From: Sporodiniella umbellata
Taxonomy: Eukaryota > Mucoromycota > Mucoromycetes > Mucorales > Rhizopodaceae
DNA length: 64,000 nt
Direction of reading: 5' to 3'
Assembly: GCA_025677835.1 (NCBI GenBank)
Contig: JAIXMR010000095.1
Span: 45,438 to 109,437, forward strand
Part shown: positions 11,482 to 21,280 of the stretch, one piece after another
Numbering within the stretch: position 1 is the stretch's first letter
Layout: every line of letters starts with the position of its first letter
Notes under the pieces: generated by a model
The model's database searches: none
Told to the model about the DNA's origin: nothing
What the model saw: only the letters and a program-made list of their open reading frames with translations
Position numbers and translations under genes: made by a program

Positions 11482-12344
11482 ATTTACCCTCTAAGCTCTC
11501 TTTAGTTATATCCTGAATACACCCCAGACCTTGACAGGGTCATCCATCTTATCCTTGACTCAGGATATCTGTTCTGCCCAACTCGTGGTTTTAGTGGATC
11601 AACCCCAGGTAAAACCAAGACTCTATATATATATATATATATATATATGTGTGCTTGGATACTGATACTATACGTTAGCTTCATAGTAATGACTTTGTTC
11701 GTTCTGAAAACAAAGAGTCGTTTGAAGCTTTAAAGGTATAAGAACGCGTTTCCAACCCTGTATTAAACACCAAACTAGGACTGGGTCAACGAAGCCAAGA
11801 CACAGGCTCATATTGAATATATGAAGGAAGGTGTCAACCTTCAGGCGGTAGCAGACACCTTGGCTGATCAATGTGGCTCTACGATTGCCCATTGGAAAGT
11901 AGAAGAAAGTGAGTGATGGAGGTATCGATTCATCCTGTCTAACATCTCGCCTAGGTATTGCTCTCCAAGGCCGTACGGTAGCCATCGTCTCCCTGTCGGC
12001 TACCAACAGTTATTATACCAACGGTAAAATCAATAGACGTACTTTATTCTTTGGCTGATTGTTTCTTTATTTTTTGTATAGACAAGTTGTTGGCTGATTG
12101 GAGAAGAAGAATGGAATCCCAACTGACGGACAAGAACTATGTGGCGATCTATACGTCGCAAATAACCAAAGCAACGCCTAAATCAGTACCTATCTTTGCC
12201 AAATACCAGCTTTTCAGTGCTGGGGTATTTATGGTGATGGGTGTCTCTTTTCTTTTCCTGTTGATTGCAGGTGTCGGCATCACTTGGTTGGCCGGCATTC
12301 AAACGCCGATTCTTAGGGAAGCACCCAAACAAAAGAAAAATTAA
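11333..12344 (+). CDS. BIG1/VOA1 (Ac45-like) ER membrane protein
   Basis: Six exons (11333-11427, 11506-11608, 11679-11735, 11779-11908, 11955-12023, 12082-12344) join in frame to 238 residues. The N-terminus is a signal peptide (MKMNRIASLALFVSQVFA). A lumenal region follows, then one C-terminal membrane helix (GVFMVMGVSFLFLLIAGVGI) and a short cytosolic tail ending PKQKKN. That tail fits a KxKxx ER-retrieval signal. The layout and the helix motif match the family that includes yeast Big1 (beta-1,6-glucan synthesis), Voa1 (V-ATPase V0 assembly) and animal Ac45. Sequence alone does not say which role applies. Introns are 43-79 nt. One contains a TG run after a poly-T tract, another an AT run. 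The gene converges on the response-regulator gene (82 nt between stop codons). Confidence 0.75.
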
Positions 12345-12426
12345 AATAAGGGGGGGGAAAAAAAAAAGAGAAAGAGATTTATTATTTACAGATCGTTTTA
12401 TATATACATATGGGTTGTCTTTCTTT

Positions 12427-13059
12427 TTACTCTGGCGTATAGGGGGGGACGACGGGTAAATCAAGATTGAGTACGGTGATAAGTATTGTTTTCAGATCAT
12501 GAAGGATGATGGGTTTGCTTACACAGCCCAGCATGCCACATTCGGTATAGAGCGTACGAGAGCAGGCGGAATCGTTGGTGGTGACGGCCACGATAGGAAT
12601 CCCCACATTTTGAGACAAGAGGTCTTTGGCCTGTTTGATCCGGCGGGTGGTTTCTACGCCATTGAGAAGAGGCATATCGATGTCCATCAGGATAAGATCA
12701 AATGGTCGTACACGGAGTAATTCCAAGGCTCGGATCCCACTTTGGACAGACTCGATATGCTCAAACACACCTGGGAAATGGGTCTTGAGCAGCCGGGCGA
12801 GGATCTGAAGGTTGATACGGTTGTCGTCCACTAACAGAACATGCAGTCGGGGCAACACCGTAGACGCTGGTGGCTGGCTAAATCTGCGTTTGGCTTGCGA
12901 TGTGATAGGAGGTGAAAGTAAACTGTTCTCTGGTCCTTGGAACTGACGTACACAGTAAGGCTTATAAATAATTCTTTCCGTCTCAGGAATATAGACATGG
13001 TTTCCTAAAGGCAGATTCTGCCCAACCGATGCCTTTTTCTTGTAGGCAAAATAATCCAT
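12427..13059 (-). CDS. Response-regulator receiver-domain protein
   Basis: A single exon encodes 210 residues. After about 70 disordered N-terminal residues comes a receiver (REC) domain at about 71-200. It shows the acidic pair DD at 78-79 (LLVDDNRIN), the phospho-accepting Asp at 126 in LILMDIDMP, the conserved Thr near 160 (IPIVAVTT) and the conserved Lys at 182 (CVSKP). All active-site residues needed for phosphotransfer from a histidine phosphotransfer protein are present. There is no DNA-binding or output domain. The nearest known type is the stand-alone fungal regulator Srr1 of Candida or the receiver of Ssk1-type proteins; assignment to either is inference. It probably acts in a His-Asp phosphorelay for stress signalling. 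Confidence 0.85.
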   Translation of the reverse strand: MDYFAYKKKASVGQNLPLGNHVYIPETERIIYKPYCVRQFQGPENSLLSPPITSQAKRRFSQPPASTVLPRLHVLLVDDNRINLQILARLLKTHFPGVFEHIESVQSGIRALELLRVRPFDLILMDIDMPLLNGVETTRRIKQAKDLLSQNVGIPIVAVTTNDSACSRTLYTECGMLGCVSKPIILHDLKTILITVLNLDLPVVPPYTPE

Positions 13060-13126
13060 GAAAAAAATGAAGAAAGAAAATGAGGGGGGTTTTTTTTTTT
13101 TTCAAAGAAATTTAAATAAATAAAGG

Positions 13127-13160
<34 letters not shown>

Positions 13161-13202
13161 AAAAAGCTTCTATCCGCTCCGAAACCCAAAAAAAATAAAT
13201 AA

Positions 13203-13203
13203 A

Positions 13204-13239
<36 letters not shown>
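13203..13239. repeat. Perfectly palindromic AAT/ATT microsatellite
   Basis: About five AAT/TAA units run straight into about eight ATT units, so the two halves are reverse complements and could extrude a cruciform or fold as a hairpin in RNA. Confidence 0.85.
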
Positions 13240-13402
13240 CTGAACGGCTTATTAGCATCAGACAGCAGCCATCCAGAATTAGAAATCATAACAAATCCAA
13301 ACAGAATCCCTCTTTCTTTTTTTTAATTAACCAAAACAAGTGTTGATTGACTTGTTCTTTTTTCATGTTTCTGGTGACACGAACGATTCATCACCATTTA
13401 AG

Positions 13403-13441
13403 GTGGTCCCCGCGAGGTCCGACTCAAAAAAGGGGGACCAC
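13403..13441. repeat. GC-rich inverted repeat, 9-bp stem
   Basis: GTGGTCCCC at 13403-13411 pairs with GGGGACCAC at 13433-13441 across a 21-nt spacer. It stands out as a GC island in AT-rich DNA, 120 nt upstream of the small ORF at 13563. It does not fold as a tRNA. A regulatory site or RNA hairpin is possible. Confidence 0.6.
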
Positions 13442-13562
13442 TCAGAGCGCTCTAAAATAAAGTTCATTTGACTGCTTGGGTAAAACAAAAATATTATTAT
13501 TAAAAAAAAAAAAAAGCAAAAACAAAAAGGAAAGCAAGTCTTGACAATCCTTTGAAAAAGTC

Positions 13563-13766
13563 ATGGTAGGCCCAGCTAAATGGAAAAGAAAAAGAGCCGT
13601 GGACCGGCAACAGCATGAGAGAGAAATCAACTCTCTGGCTAATAATTACTTTATCCGGTATCAGCAGAGTTTAGCCGTCGTTCGTATGGAAAAAATTATT
13701 CCAAGGAGCTCTCAGGTTACGCAGGATGCTTTGTCTTTCATCTCGATTGACAATCACGATTCATAG
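13563..13766 (+). CDS. Small basic/polar orphan protein (67 residues)
   Basis: A single-exon frame starts at ATG 13563 and ends at 13766. The N-terminus is basic (GPAKWKRKRAVDRQQHE), followed by a predicted helical stretch (INSLANNYFIRYQQSLAVV) and a polar tail. Codon use and amino-acid mix look coding-like, unlike the homopolymer frames around it. No family is recognised. It could be a real short gene or a terminal exon whose partner I cannot see. The GC-rich hairpin at 13403-13441 lies just upstream. Confidence 0.4.
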   Translation: MVGPAKWKRKRAVDRQQHEREINSLANNYFIRYQQSLAVVRMEKIIPRSSQVTQDALSFISIDNHDS

Positions 13767-14082
13767 TCCGTTTGTTTCAAAGGCTGAGTGTCATGGGTAA
13801 AGAAGAGGAATGGATCTGTGACTTTCAAGGTCTTTTTGGGGGTGCATGATGGAAGACGTTACACTCATGGCGTATTACCATTAGATTAACCTCATGATAG
13901 ACTCATCTGCCAAGGTCGTTTGATGGTTCTTAAAAAAAAAAAAGGGTAGACTTGGTGTTTTTATTAGATTTATGTTTTATTCGTTTTTTTGGAGTTTTTT
14001 TTTTTTTTTTGGGTGTGAGTTTAATTACAGTCAGGTTGATAAATAAAAGAAGGATGGATATATACAGAGATAGGTTGGGTAA
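13767..14082. other. Short intergenic region
   Basis: No gene is supported. It holds poly-A and poly-T runs (about 13930-13942 and 13995-14010) that may belong to the 3' ends of the two converging genes. Confidence 0.6.
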
Positions 14083-14445
14083 TTAATAATAGGGAATGTT
14101 ATAATAGGGTTTGCAGAAGGTATCTTTCTGAATAAATGAAGGCGCATCCTCTTCTGAAAGCGGAGGAGGCGATAGAGGAAAGTCTTCTTCTTCCTCCTCC
14201 TCCTCCTCCTCTTCTTCTTCTTCTCTGTCTTCATCCATATCTTCCTGTTGTAACTCTTGCATACAGCTATCTAGCCACACCTGTTCATTTTCAACCGTGT
14301 GCTCTTCCATAGGCGTATCCTGGGCTCGTTCTTTGGATAAAATCTGAATAATTGAATTTCGTATAAGCACAAAGGATGATAGGCTGGATTTGTTTACGTC
14401 CAGCGATTCTAGTTTTTCAAATGAGAGTTGTAACAAGTCGTTCAT
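14083..14445 (-). CDS. SERTA-like acidic protein
   Basis: A 120-residue single-exon protein starting at ATG 14445. Residues about 3-38 read LLQLSFEKLESLDVN followed by SFVLIRNSIIQILSKE. This closely follows the SERTA-domain pattern (LLxLSLxKL, then xVLIxNTLRxIQ) known from animal SERTAD/TRIP-Br proteins that bind PHD-bromodomain and cell-cycle proteins. A long Glu run (encoded by a GAA/GAG repeat at about 14187-14222) and a Pro/acidic C-terminus follow, as expected for an acidic activation-type region. The frame stays open upstream to 14682, but that part is Phe-rich and crosses poly-A/T tracts, so I take the internal ATG as start. The gene is divergent from DPH5. The SERTA assignment is by eye and needs a profile search. 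Confidence 0.6.
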   Translation of the reverse strand: MNDLLQLSFEKLESLDVNKSSLSSFVLIRNSIIQILSKERAQDTPMEEHTVENEQVWLDSCMQELQQEDMDEDREEEEEEEEEEEEEDFPLSPPPLSEEDAPSFIQKDTFCKPYYNIPYY

Positions 14446-15018
14446 AGTTTTTTGGTTTGTTTGGAAAAAAAAAATATATATAAAAAAAAAAAAAAAAAAA
14501 AGAGAATGAAAATAATAATCAAAGCCGGTATTTATACCTTTTAGAGTGATTGCAGTCATCGATGTAGACCATGATCGCCCTTGGAATCCATTCGTCCACG
14601 TGAACGATTTCAAAATGCTTTTTTTTTTCGAGCTGCGGAAACAACGCAAACCATTGGTAGAAAATGACGTATTCTCTGTCATGCGTAGTCATAGCAACCC
14701 GTCCAGTGGACACATTGGCTCCCCTTCACTCACCCTTCACACATTATTCTGCATGACTCCTTTCTCTGTAAAATCAACACATGCACTGCATCTCTCTCGA
14801 TCGTTCTAAGCTTCTTTCTGTTACTATTTTTTTCTATACCTTTCTATGGCTCGCTTTTGATTGGTTTGCTTTCGATCAACAAACAAACCTGCACTCGGGT
14901 CACATTTTCTTTTTTTCGCATTCAAGTGTGCCTTTGGACCACTTCATTCTCAGTTCCCAGTCACTTGTCAAAATTTTTATTTTTTATTCTATTTTTTTTT
15001 TCTTTCTTATTCTTCACT
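14446..15018. promoter_or_regulatory. Shared upstream region of the SERTA-like gene and DPH5
   Basis: Two divergent start codons lie 573 nt apart. The region has an A-run at 14484-14500 near the left gene and C/T-rich tracts before the DPH5 ATG, a common fungal promoter feature. No specific factor site is claimed. Confidence 0.5.
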
Positions 15019-15962
15019 ATGTTGTATGTTATTGGCCTGGGTTTATCCGACGAGACAGATATCTCTGTCAAAGGATTAGAAGCCGTCAAAGGCTCAGAAC
15101 GTGTTTATCTTGAAGCCTATACGTCCATCTTGACTATCGGCAAAGAAAAACTGGTAAACAACTTTCCCTCCTCCCCTCTACTCCCATTCATCCTTGTCAT
15201 TACAGGAAGCTTATTATGGAAAACAAGTGGTGATTGCCGATCGTGAGATGGTAGAGAGTGACAGTGATAGCATTCTTGCCAACGCAGACCAAGTCGATGT
15301 TTCTTTTCTGGTGGTAGGCGATCCTTATGGGGCTACCACCCATACCGATCTTGTCATCCGCGCTCGTCAGTTGAATATTCCTGTCAAAGTGATTCATAAC
15401 GCTTCCATCATGAACGCTATCGGCGCCTGTGGCCTTCAACTCTATAACTTTGGTCAGACCATCTCCATCGTCTTCTTTACCGACACCTGGCGTCCCGATA
15501 GTTTCTATGATCGTATCAAGGAAAACCATCAGTTTGGACTGCACACCCTTTGTCTTTTGGATATCAAGGTGAAGGAACAAAGTATCGAAAACATGGCAAG
15601 GTAAGAGAAACACCCAAGCCTTTCTTCTTATCCCTGTTAGAGGCCGTTTGATTTATGAGCCACCTCGCTATATGACCGTCAATCAGGCCGTCGAGCAGCT
15701 GTTGGAAATCGAAGACAACCGTAAAGAGGGTATCTGCAAACCGGATTCGCTCGCTATCGGCTGCGCTCGTATCGGTACAGAGTCACAAACCGTCGTTGCC
15801 GGTACTTTGGAAGAATTAGTCAATGTCGATTTCGGTGGTCCCTTACACTCCTTGGTCCTCATCGGCTCTCGTATGCATGAAATGGAAGCTGAATTTGTAA
15901 AGGAATATGCTTTGAATGTCGAGTCTTTCAATACAATTGTCAAGAAGGATTATCTACATTAA
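15019..15962 (+). CDS. DPH5: Diphthine methyl ester synthase
   Basis: Exons 15019-15153, 15206-15600 and 15641-15962 give 283 residues, close to the usual 285-300. DPH5 uses S-adenosylmethionine to methylate the modified histidine of elongation factor 2, the second step of diphthamide synthesis, in the cytosol. The tetrapyrrole-methylase fold is evident: N-terminal [16 protein letters not shown], then [10 protein letters not shown], the glycine/aspartate loop [14 protein letters not shown] and the [22 protein letters not shown] segment. Both introns (52 and 40 nt) are GT-AG. It converges on the nucleoporin gene with only 64 nt between the stop codons. Identification is firm. Confidence 0.96.
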
Positions 15963-15988
15963 CACTAGATTTTATTATTCATTCACCC

Positions 15989-16019
<31 letters not shown>

Positions 16020-16026
16020 CTTCATT

Positions 16027-17589
16027 TTATTCCTTGATCGCTTCTATCAAAGATACAATCAATCCATGCGCATTGGGATACGCTTTTAATAAATTGCTGT
16101 ATTCTTCAAGTTCTCGAATCAAGCCAGAGTGAGTGTCCCCTTCTTTACTAATGAGGTACATGTAAGCCCTCTTTAACAACTGTACGTCGTAGCGTTCGGG
16201 CTCAGTATACTCCATAATATAAGTCAAACTTGTTCGAAGGGCACTCAGAGTGCCTATAGAAATCGTGATGAACATTTCAAAAACAAAGTGTCGTATCCCA
16301 CTTACAATAAAAATGCTTGGGTAATAAAAAGTTGAGCAAGGCCATCCAAGCCTCTTTCGAGAGATGACCTTCCAACAGACTTTCGTATTCTCCTTCAAAA
16401 TCCCAATCGTCGTGCGCTCTTAACGATTTGGCGATACAAATCCAAGCCTCCGGGATCCTAAACTGAGATGCCCAAACGTGTGGGTCGTCTTCCCATTCGG
16501 CGTGTCTCAGCAGATGCTTTACCTTTTCTGCCTTTTTGTTCTGCAAAAACAGAGCCGAGAACAGGGCCCATTCAGGCATATCCAAACTTTCGAGCTCGTC
16601 GCACCAACGCAAGAGATAAGTATCGCCTGGCATGAGCTGCGGTCGATAGAGACTCAGCAGCCAGAGAAAGTCAAGCGGCCAATGATCGACGTAGACCTCC
16701 TGATCGGTATAGTATCGCATCAGCAGTTGATACCAAAGGCATTCTCTGTCTGGGCGAGGGGTATGTTGAGCGATCTGAATCGATTGCACGCTGGCTGGAT
16801 TGGGTGTACAGGCCTGATGATAGCCCGCCAGCCCGGTGCCATACCAGATGTACATGGCAAGAGCGCACTGCCAGGTCACGTTCTCCGTCTCGCCGCTCTG
16901 GCCTGCTATCAGAGACCAGCATTTCTTGTGATACTCGCTTTTCCATTGGCCGTCTTCTTGTAGTCGGATCAATTGACGCGTCAAGGTCGTAGAGAGATCC
17001 TTCAGATCGCTATGAACAATATACATGGCCAGCATCGGATCACCGCATTCTCTAGCCGTATCACTCGCACGTTCACGTTCCCCGTACACCAGCAACGTAA
17101 ATGTCGTGGCAAACGGGTCTAAACTACCGTACTGGCGCCGCGTTTCTTCTAAGCTATGCTCTAAACCAGGCGCAACTAACCTTCGAAGCCAACCTCCCAG
17201 ATCCTCATCCAACAACGATTCAAACAAAGTCCACAGTAAACGTTCATCGCCCAGGCCTTCATAATGTCTCGCATACATATGACTCTTTAATTCCAGTCGG
17301 GGCAGATCCTCTTCACTCTCTGTCCAGCGTACTTGATCTCTCACTAACTCACATAACGCTCGGGCTCGCTATCACACTTGATTTAATGCATTATAGATAA
17401 ACCCCCCCCTCCCCTCCCCTCCTCCCACTTTCATTCTACACTACAATTTCAAATTTACCTTTCGTTTCTCGTGTCGATCGGGATTCACAATACTATCTTC
17501 ATCATTAACCTTCTTCAAACACACATTGATAATCGATCCTACCTTTTGATCTTTGTAGGTCCATTCAAACTCATTCTTTTTCCCAACAT
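16027..17589 (-). CDS. Stand-alone NUP96/NUP145C-type nucleoporin
   Basis: Exons 17589-17543, 17492-17459, 17368-16306 and 16253-16027 join in frame to 456 residues. The helical body matches the Nup96 domain. It has a short helix repeat with CGDPMLAMYIV, then LTRQLIRLQEDG, CWSLIAGQ, the hallmark TWQCALAMYIWYG, and a C-terminal series of helices (EWALFSALFL, VWASQFRIPEAWICIAKSLRAH). Nup96/Nup145C is a scaffold subunit of the Y-complex of the nuclear pore. In many species it is made by self-cleavage of a Nup98-Nup96 precursor. Here there is no Nup98 half (no FG repeats, no autoproteolytic HFS site). The upstream neighbour on the same strand, the kinase, ends only 59 nt before the proposed ATG. 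The two short first exons are a prediction. The protein is shorter than usual (about 700-900). The Nup96 call rests on motif order. Confidence 0.75.
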
Positions 17590-17648
17590 TCTATTTACAG
17601 GAAGAAGAAAAAAAAAAAAAAAAAGAGAGAAAAGGGAATTTTTCAATT

Positions 17649-19226
17649 TTAATTTGGGTGAGAATAATAGTGAGAATGGGGTGGTGGGTAATAATGCGGG
17701 TGTATCCGCATTGGGTGTAACTGACCGGGTCGGGGTGGATAAAGGGAATTCTCCAGTGGTGGCTCCTGTTTTTTTTTCAGGATGGATTTCAAAGGTTTCT
17801 GAACGGTTTCGAGAGGGGTTCTGATCTCATGGCTTTCCAGTGTTGAAATCGAGGTCTGGGCTTCGTTCAGGCCGGCAAGAAAAGGATGGTTGAGGGCCTG
17901 TTTGGGTGTAGATCGTTGGGTGGGATCGTAGATCAAGATGGCTTTCAAGAAACTTAGTAAAGCGAGACGGTCTACTGTCTGTGCGTTAGTCACCTTTTCT
18001 GAGTACCGGCCTTTGACTTACCCTGTTCGCTATCTTCTGACTCTACACCCATGATTCTTTCCTCCAGGCTGGCTACATCATGTGTGATTGTATCGCGTAA
18101 GGTGGTTTGCTGTGTTCCTTTCAGCTGAAAGAATTGCTTGGCTTTTCCCCCTTGCTGAAGCATGGTGTCTGGTGGCAAAGACCTAATCAGTATAAAAAGG
18201 AAGGGCTTTTTTTTTTAGAAACGTCATACAAGCGAGTCATGGGTCCTGGCTTACTTTAAAGTCGCTGCCATCATGTGGATCAAGAATGTCTCGTTGCCAC
18301 TGGGAAACAATGGCTTTGTCAAGAACATCTCGGCCACAAAACAACCAAAAGACCACATATCAATCGCACATGTATAGGGCAGACGAAGAATCACCTCCGG
18401 GGATCGATAAAAAGCAGTCTGTATATGATAGTTCAAAGGCAATTCGTTTTCCAAGATGGCTGATCCATAATCGATGAGTTTGACGTCATGAAGGTCTTCG
18501 GCACTCTTCAGAAGAATATTGTCGGGCTTCAAGTCCGTATGAACAATATGTAACTGCTTTAGCCAATCCAGAGTTTCGAGCACTCGGATTGAGATATGCT
18601 GGATATCCACCATCGAAAGTCGAGGTGTCTGTCGAAGCACCTTGTGAAGGCTCACCGAAAAAAGCTCAAAGACCATACAGATATGGCCTCGAAACACAAA
18701 ATGCTCACAGAGTCGAAGATAACGATCCGTTCTGTCCTGATGTTGGTTTAGCTACACAACCGTGCGTTAATACATCAGAAAGCGTTCACTGTCTGTCTTG
18801 CCATTTTCAGGATTCGAATCTCCTTTTCCCCTTGCGCTGTAAACGCATGATGTCTCTTGATCACCTTAATAGCCACGTATCGGCTAGTCGATAGTTCTCT
18901 GCATTGTACAACTTGGCCAAAAGTGCCTTGGCCCATTAACTCTAGTATCTCATATCTACCCTACTCTCAGCGTTACTTGCCCTTGGACTGCCTCTCTCTC
19001 TCTTTTTCTTTCTCGCTTACTTTTCTTTACTGCTCCAAATCACCTCCTTGACTCTCAAGATATAATCGTCGCTGATATTGTCGTACCCATTGTTCTTTGA
19101 TGGCTCTCTTGGGTTGGTCAGTGTTCTTTTCGGTATGTGTAATAGCTCTTGTCTAAATCTTGGATTGATCTTTTTGATAATATGCATATAATACACTGTC
19201 GCTTTCAATACAAGTCTAGATTTCAT
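17649..19226 (-). CDS. Divergent YAK1-family (DYRK) protein kinase
   Basis: Exons 19226-19021, 18955-18802, 18751-18255, 18182-18022 and 17998-17649 give 455 residues. The pre-kinase region has the Yak1 signature (KRTLTNPREPSKNNGYDN, SDDYILRV). Then come the glycine loop GQGTFGQVV, the ATP lysine K99 (VAIK), HTDLKPDN (191-198), DYG (214-216), FYRSPEV, and the Yak1-like insert LPPDTMLQQ. Yak1 kinases act in growth arrest and stress downstream of PKA. Three features are unusual. The catalytic loop is HTD, where Yak1 has HCD. The metal-binding motif is DYG rather than DFG. The autophosphorylated Tyr just before IQ in the activation loop (YxYIQ) is His here (NYHIQ). The C-terminus is His/Tyr/Pro-rich. 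One intron appears to use a GC donor (18801-18752). The start is tentative; an upstream exon may exist. Confidence 0.82.
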
Positions 19227-19320
19227 AGGTAAAACTTTTTTGCCAGAAACAACATACGCACACACACACACACACACACACACTATCCTTTTTTTTTTTT
19301 TATTATTATTATTGATTTCC

Positions 19321-19354
<34 letters not shown>

Positions 19355-20076
19355 AAACAACAATAGTTTGAGAAAAAAGAAAATTTATGAGTGCATGTGG
19401 TACAATAGAGATGTAGTGTACAGTACGAGTTGTACAGCTATAAGGTACCTCGTATTTCACTCCTGTAGAGACGAATAATCAAGATGCATTAATAAAAACA
19501 AGACACACAAGTTCGATTCATAACATATACACAAACCAAGACAGCCCACACTCGTATTGGCATGTTTTAGTCATCAAAGGGAGCGCTTGTCTTGAGTAGA
19601 GGTTCAGTTAAATCATGATGGCTACAGTGAGAAAGCGCGAATGTACTTCAATCACTCCATAGTCAGTCATTTTGGCTCTCTTTCAGTATACTTGCACAAA
19701 TTCGTTATACGTTGCACAACGGTACACGTCCCAATCCAAGCAAAAAACAAAAAGAAGCATATACTTTTTCAATAGTGGCTACCGTATCAGCCTTTTTTTT
19801 TTGTACAAGATGCTAAACCCATTTCACCGGAAATAAAACCAGCTTAGGTTGGATATGGACTTACCAAGTGTTAAGTAATTGTTGTGTTCATCACGCACAT
19901 GTCCCTCCCCCTTCCTTTATTACGTCTGAATCCCATACATCATATAAACAAATAAAAAGGCCTAAGGTAGCTCATCGTCAATAAAGATATTATACACTTT
20001 GGATACATATTTAATGACGTAAAAAACAAGTGAAAAAAAAAAAGGGTGTCATGCATTTCTTTTCTGGATTTCAAGT
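19227..20076. other. Intergenic region with CA and poly-A repeats
   Basis: It contains a CA run (about 19259-19282), an ATT run and a poly-A tract of about 29 nt (19321-19349). It is upstream of the kinase and downstream of SEC17. I see no further gene. Confidence 0.6.
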
Positions 20077-21280
20077 TTAGCGCAAATCTTCACAATCAAT
20101 TGCCTTTTTAATCTTCAATAACACAGCTGTTTTCCAAGCGTCCAATCGGGTCAATTTGTCGTAATCGTACACAAGCGTTGTAAAGCGTTCAATATCCCCT
20201 TGTTCGACACATTCTGTAAGTCCCTTCAATAATATATGTTCGCGGGTGGCTTCAAATGAAACGTCCATATTACAATAACTGGCTAATGCTTGATTTGTCT
20301 TGACCACGTCCTATAATCAAGAGACGTTAATCTATCTTTCCAATAACCCAATCATTCGGATCCTCACATCTGTACACAAATGACATAATCCAGCTCTAAA
20401 GAAGTGCTCTTTCAATGACCATTTAAGTAAAGGATCGTCAACAGAGGCTGCAGCGACTTGTTCGTACTTTTGAATAGCATTCGAATAGTCTTCTAATTCA
20501 GCCGCAATCTGTGCTACTTTGAGTAAACATTTGTTGGCAATACTACAAAAAAAAAAAAAAAAAAAAAAACAGCTTAGCTTTTTTTTTTTTTTTTTTTTGT
20601 AACTCTTATTACGCTGGAGAGTCATCAGCAAGATAAAGATCGGCTGCTGATTGATATGATGTATAGGCGTCACTGGGCTGACTAAGTTCTGTTTCATATA
20701 ATTCTGCAATATCTTGGAAATGTCGTGCGGCAGACCTAAAGTTGCCACCTTCTTGATCCAATCGAACTGCTTCGTTTAAAGCTGAAATAGCAGCTTTGGA
20801 GATAACCAAAAAAAAAAAAAAAAAAGAGTTGATTTTATCTCTTTTTAAAAAAAAATCGTTGAATAATACCTTTGGGATCTGTGCGTTTGTAGCTCTTGGC
20901 GGCATTATCATAAGCTCTTGAGCCTTCAAATTTAGCACTGTTGCCTCGTTGAAATAGTTGTGCAGCCTCTACAAAAGCGTCACCCGCATTTTTCCCTACA
21001 AACACGTACATGCAACAAAATAAAAAAAAAAAACAAAAAGTGGGAGAGGGTTTTCTTTAGAATATGTCCACACATCTGCCTTTATTTTTTTTTTTTTTTT
21101 TTTTTTCTTTTAATTACATTGCTGAGCGAGTTTGTACATATTTCCTGCTTTTTCGTAATATTCAGCTGCCTCTTCATATTTGCTGTTACCCAGAGAACCC
21201 ATGAAAGGGAAATTCCAAGAATTCAGCTTCTTTTGAGCTTCTTTTATGTTGTTTTTTGCTTGCAATTCATAAGATGCCAT
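20077..21280 (-). CDS. SEC17: Alpha-SNAP, SNARE disassembly adaptor
   Basis: Exons 21280-21118, 20995-20870, 20793-20613, 20542-20368 and 20310-20077 give 292 residues, the normal alpha-SNAP length. The protein binds SNARE complexes and recruits the NSF/Sec18 ATPase to take them apart after membrane fusion. The TPR-like helices show the family motifs: [25 protein letters not shown], then [44 protein letters not shown], and [19 protein letters not shown]. The C-terminus ends with CEDLR, close to the conserved acidic/Leu tail that stimulates Sec18. All introns are GT-AG; several contain long poly-T/poly-A tracts. Its promoter is shared with the divergent FHIP gene. Confidence 0.95.

Larger units (their letters stand above)
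13060..13562. other. Intergenic region with palindromic repeats
   Basis: It contains a poly-A run of about 30 nt (13129-13158), a palindromic AAT/ATT microsatellite (about 13203-13239) and a GC-rich hairpin (13403-13441). It separates two divergently transcribed genes, so it should hold both promoters. Confidence 0.7.

Noticed and set aside
13381..13450. Possible tRNA
   Set aside because: The hairpin and a GGTCCGACTC stretch suggested a T-arm, but no cloverleaf or anticodon arm can be folded.
14446..14682. N-terminal extension of the SERTA-like frame
   Set aside because: It runs through poly-A/T tracts and gives a Phe-rich insert; the internal ATG begins exactly at the conserved motif.
16478..17264. 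Long plus-strand frames opposite the nucleoporin gene
   Set aside because: They are antisense shadows of the higher-GC minus-strand exon; the minus-strand protein has recognisable motifs and splice sites.
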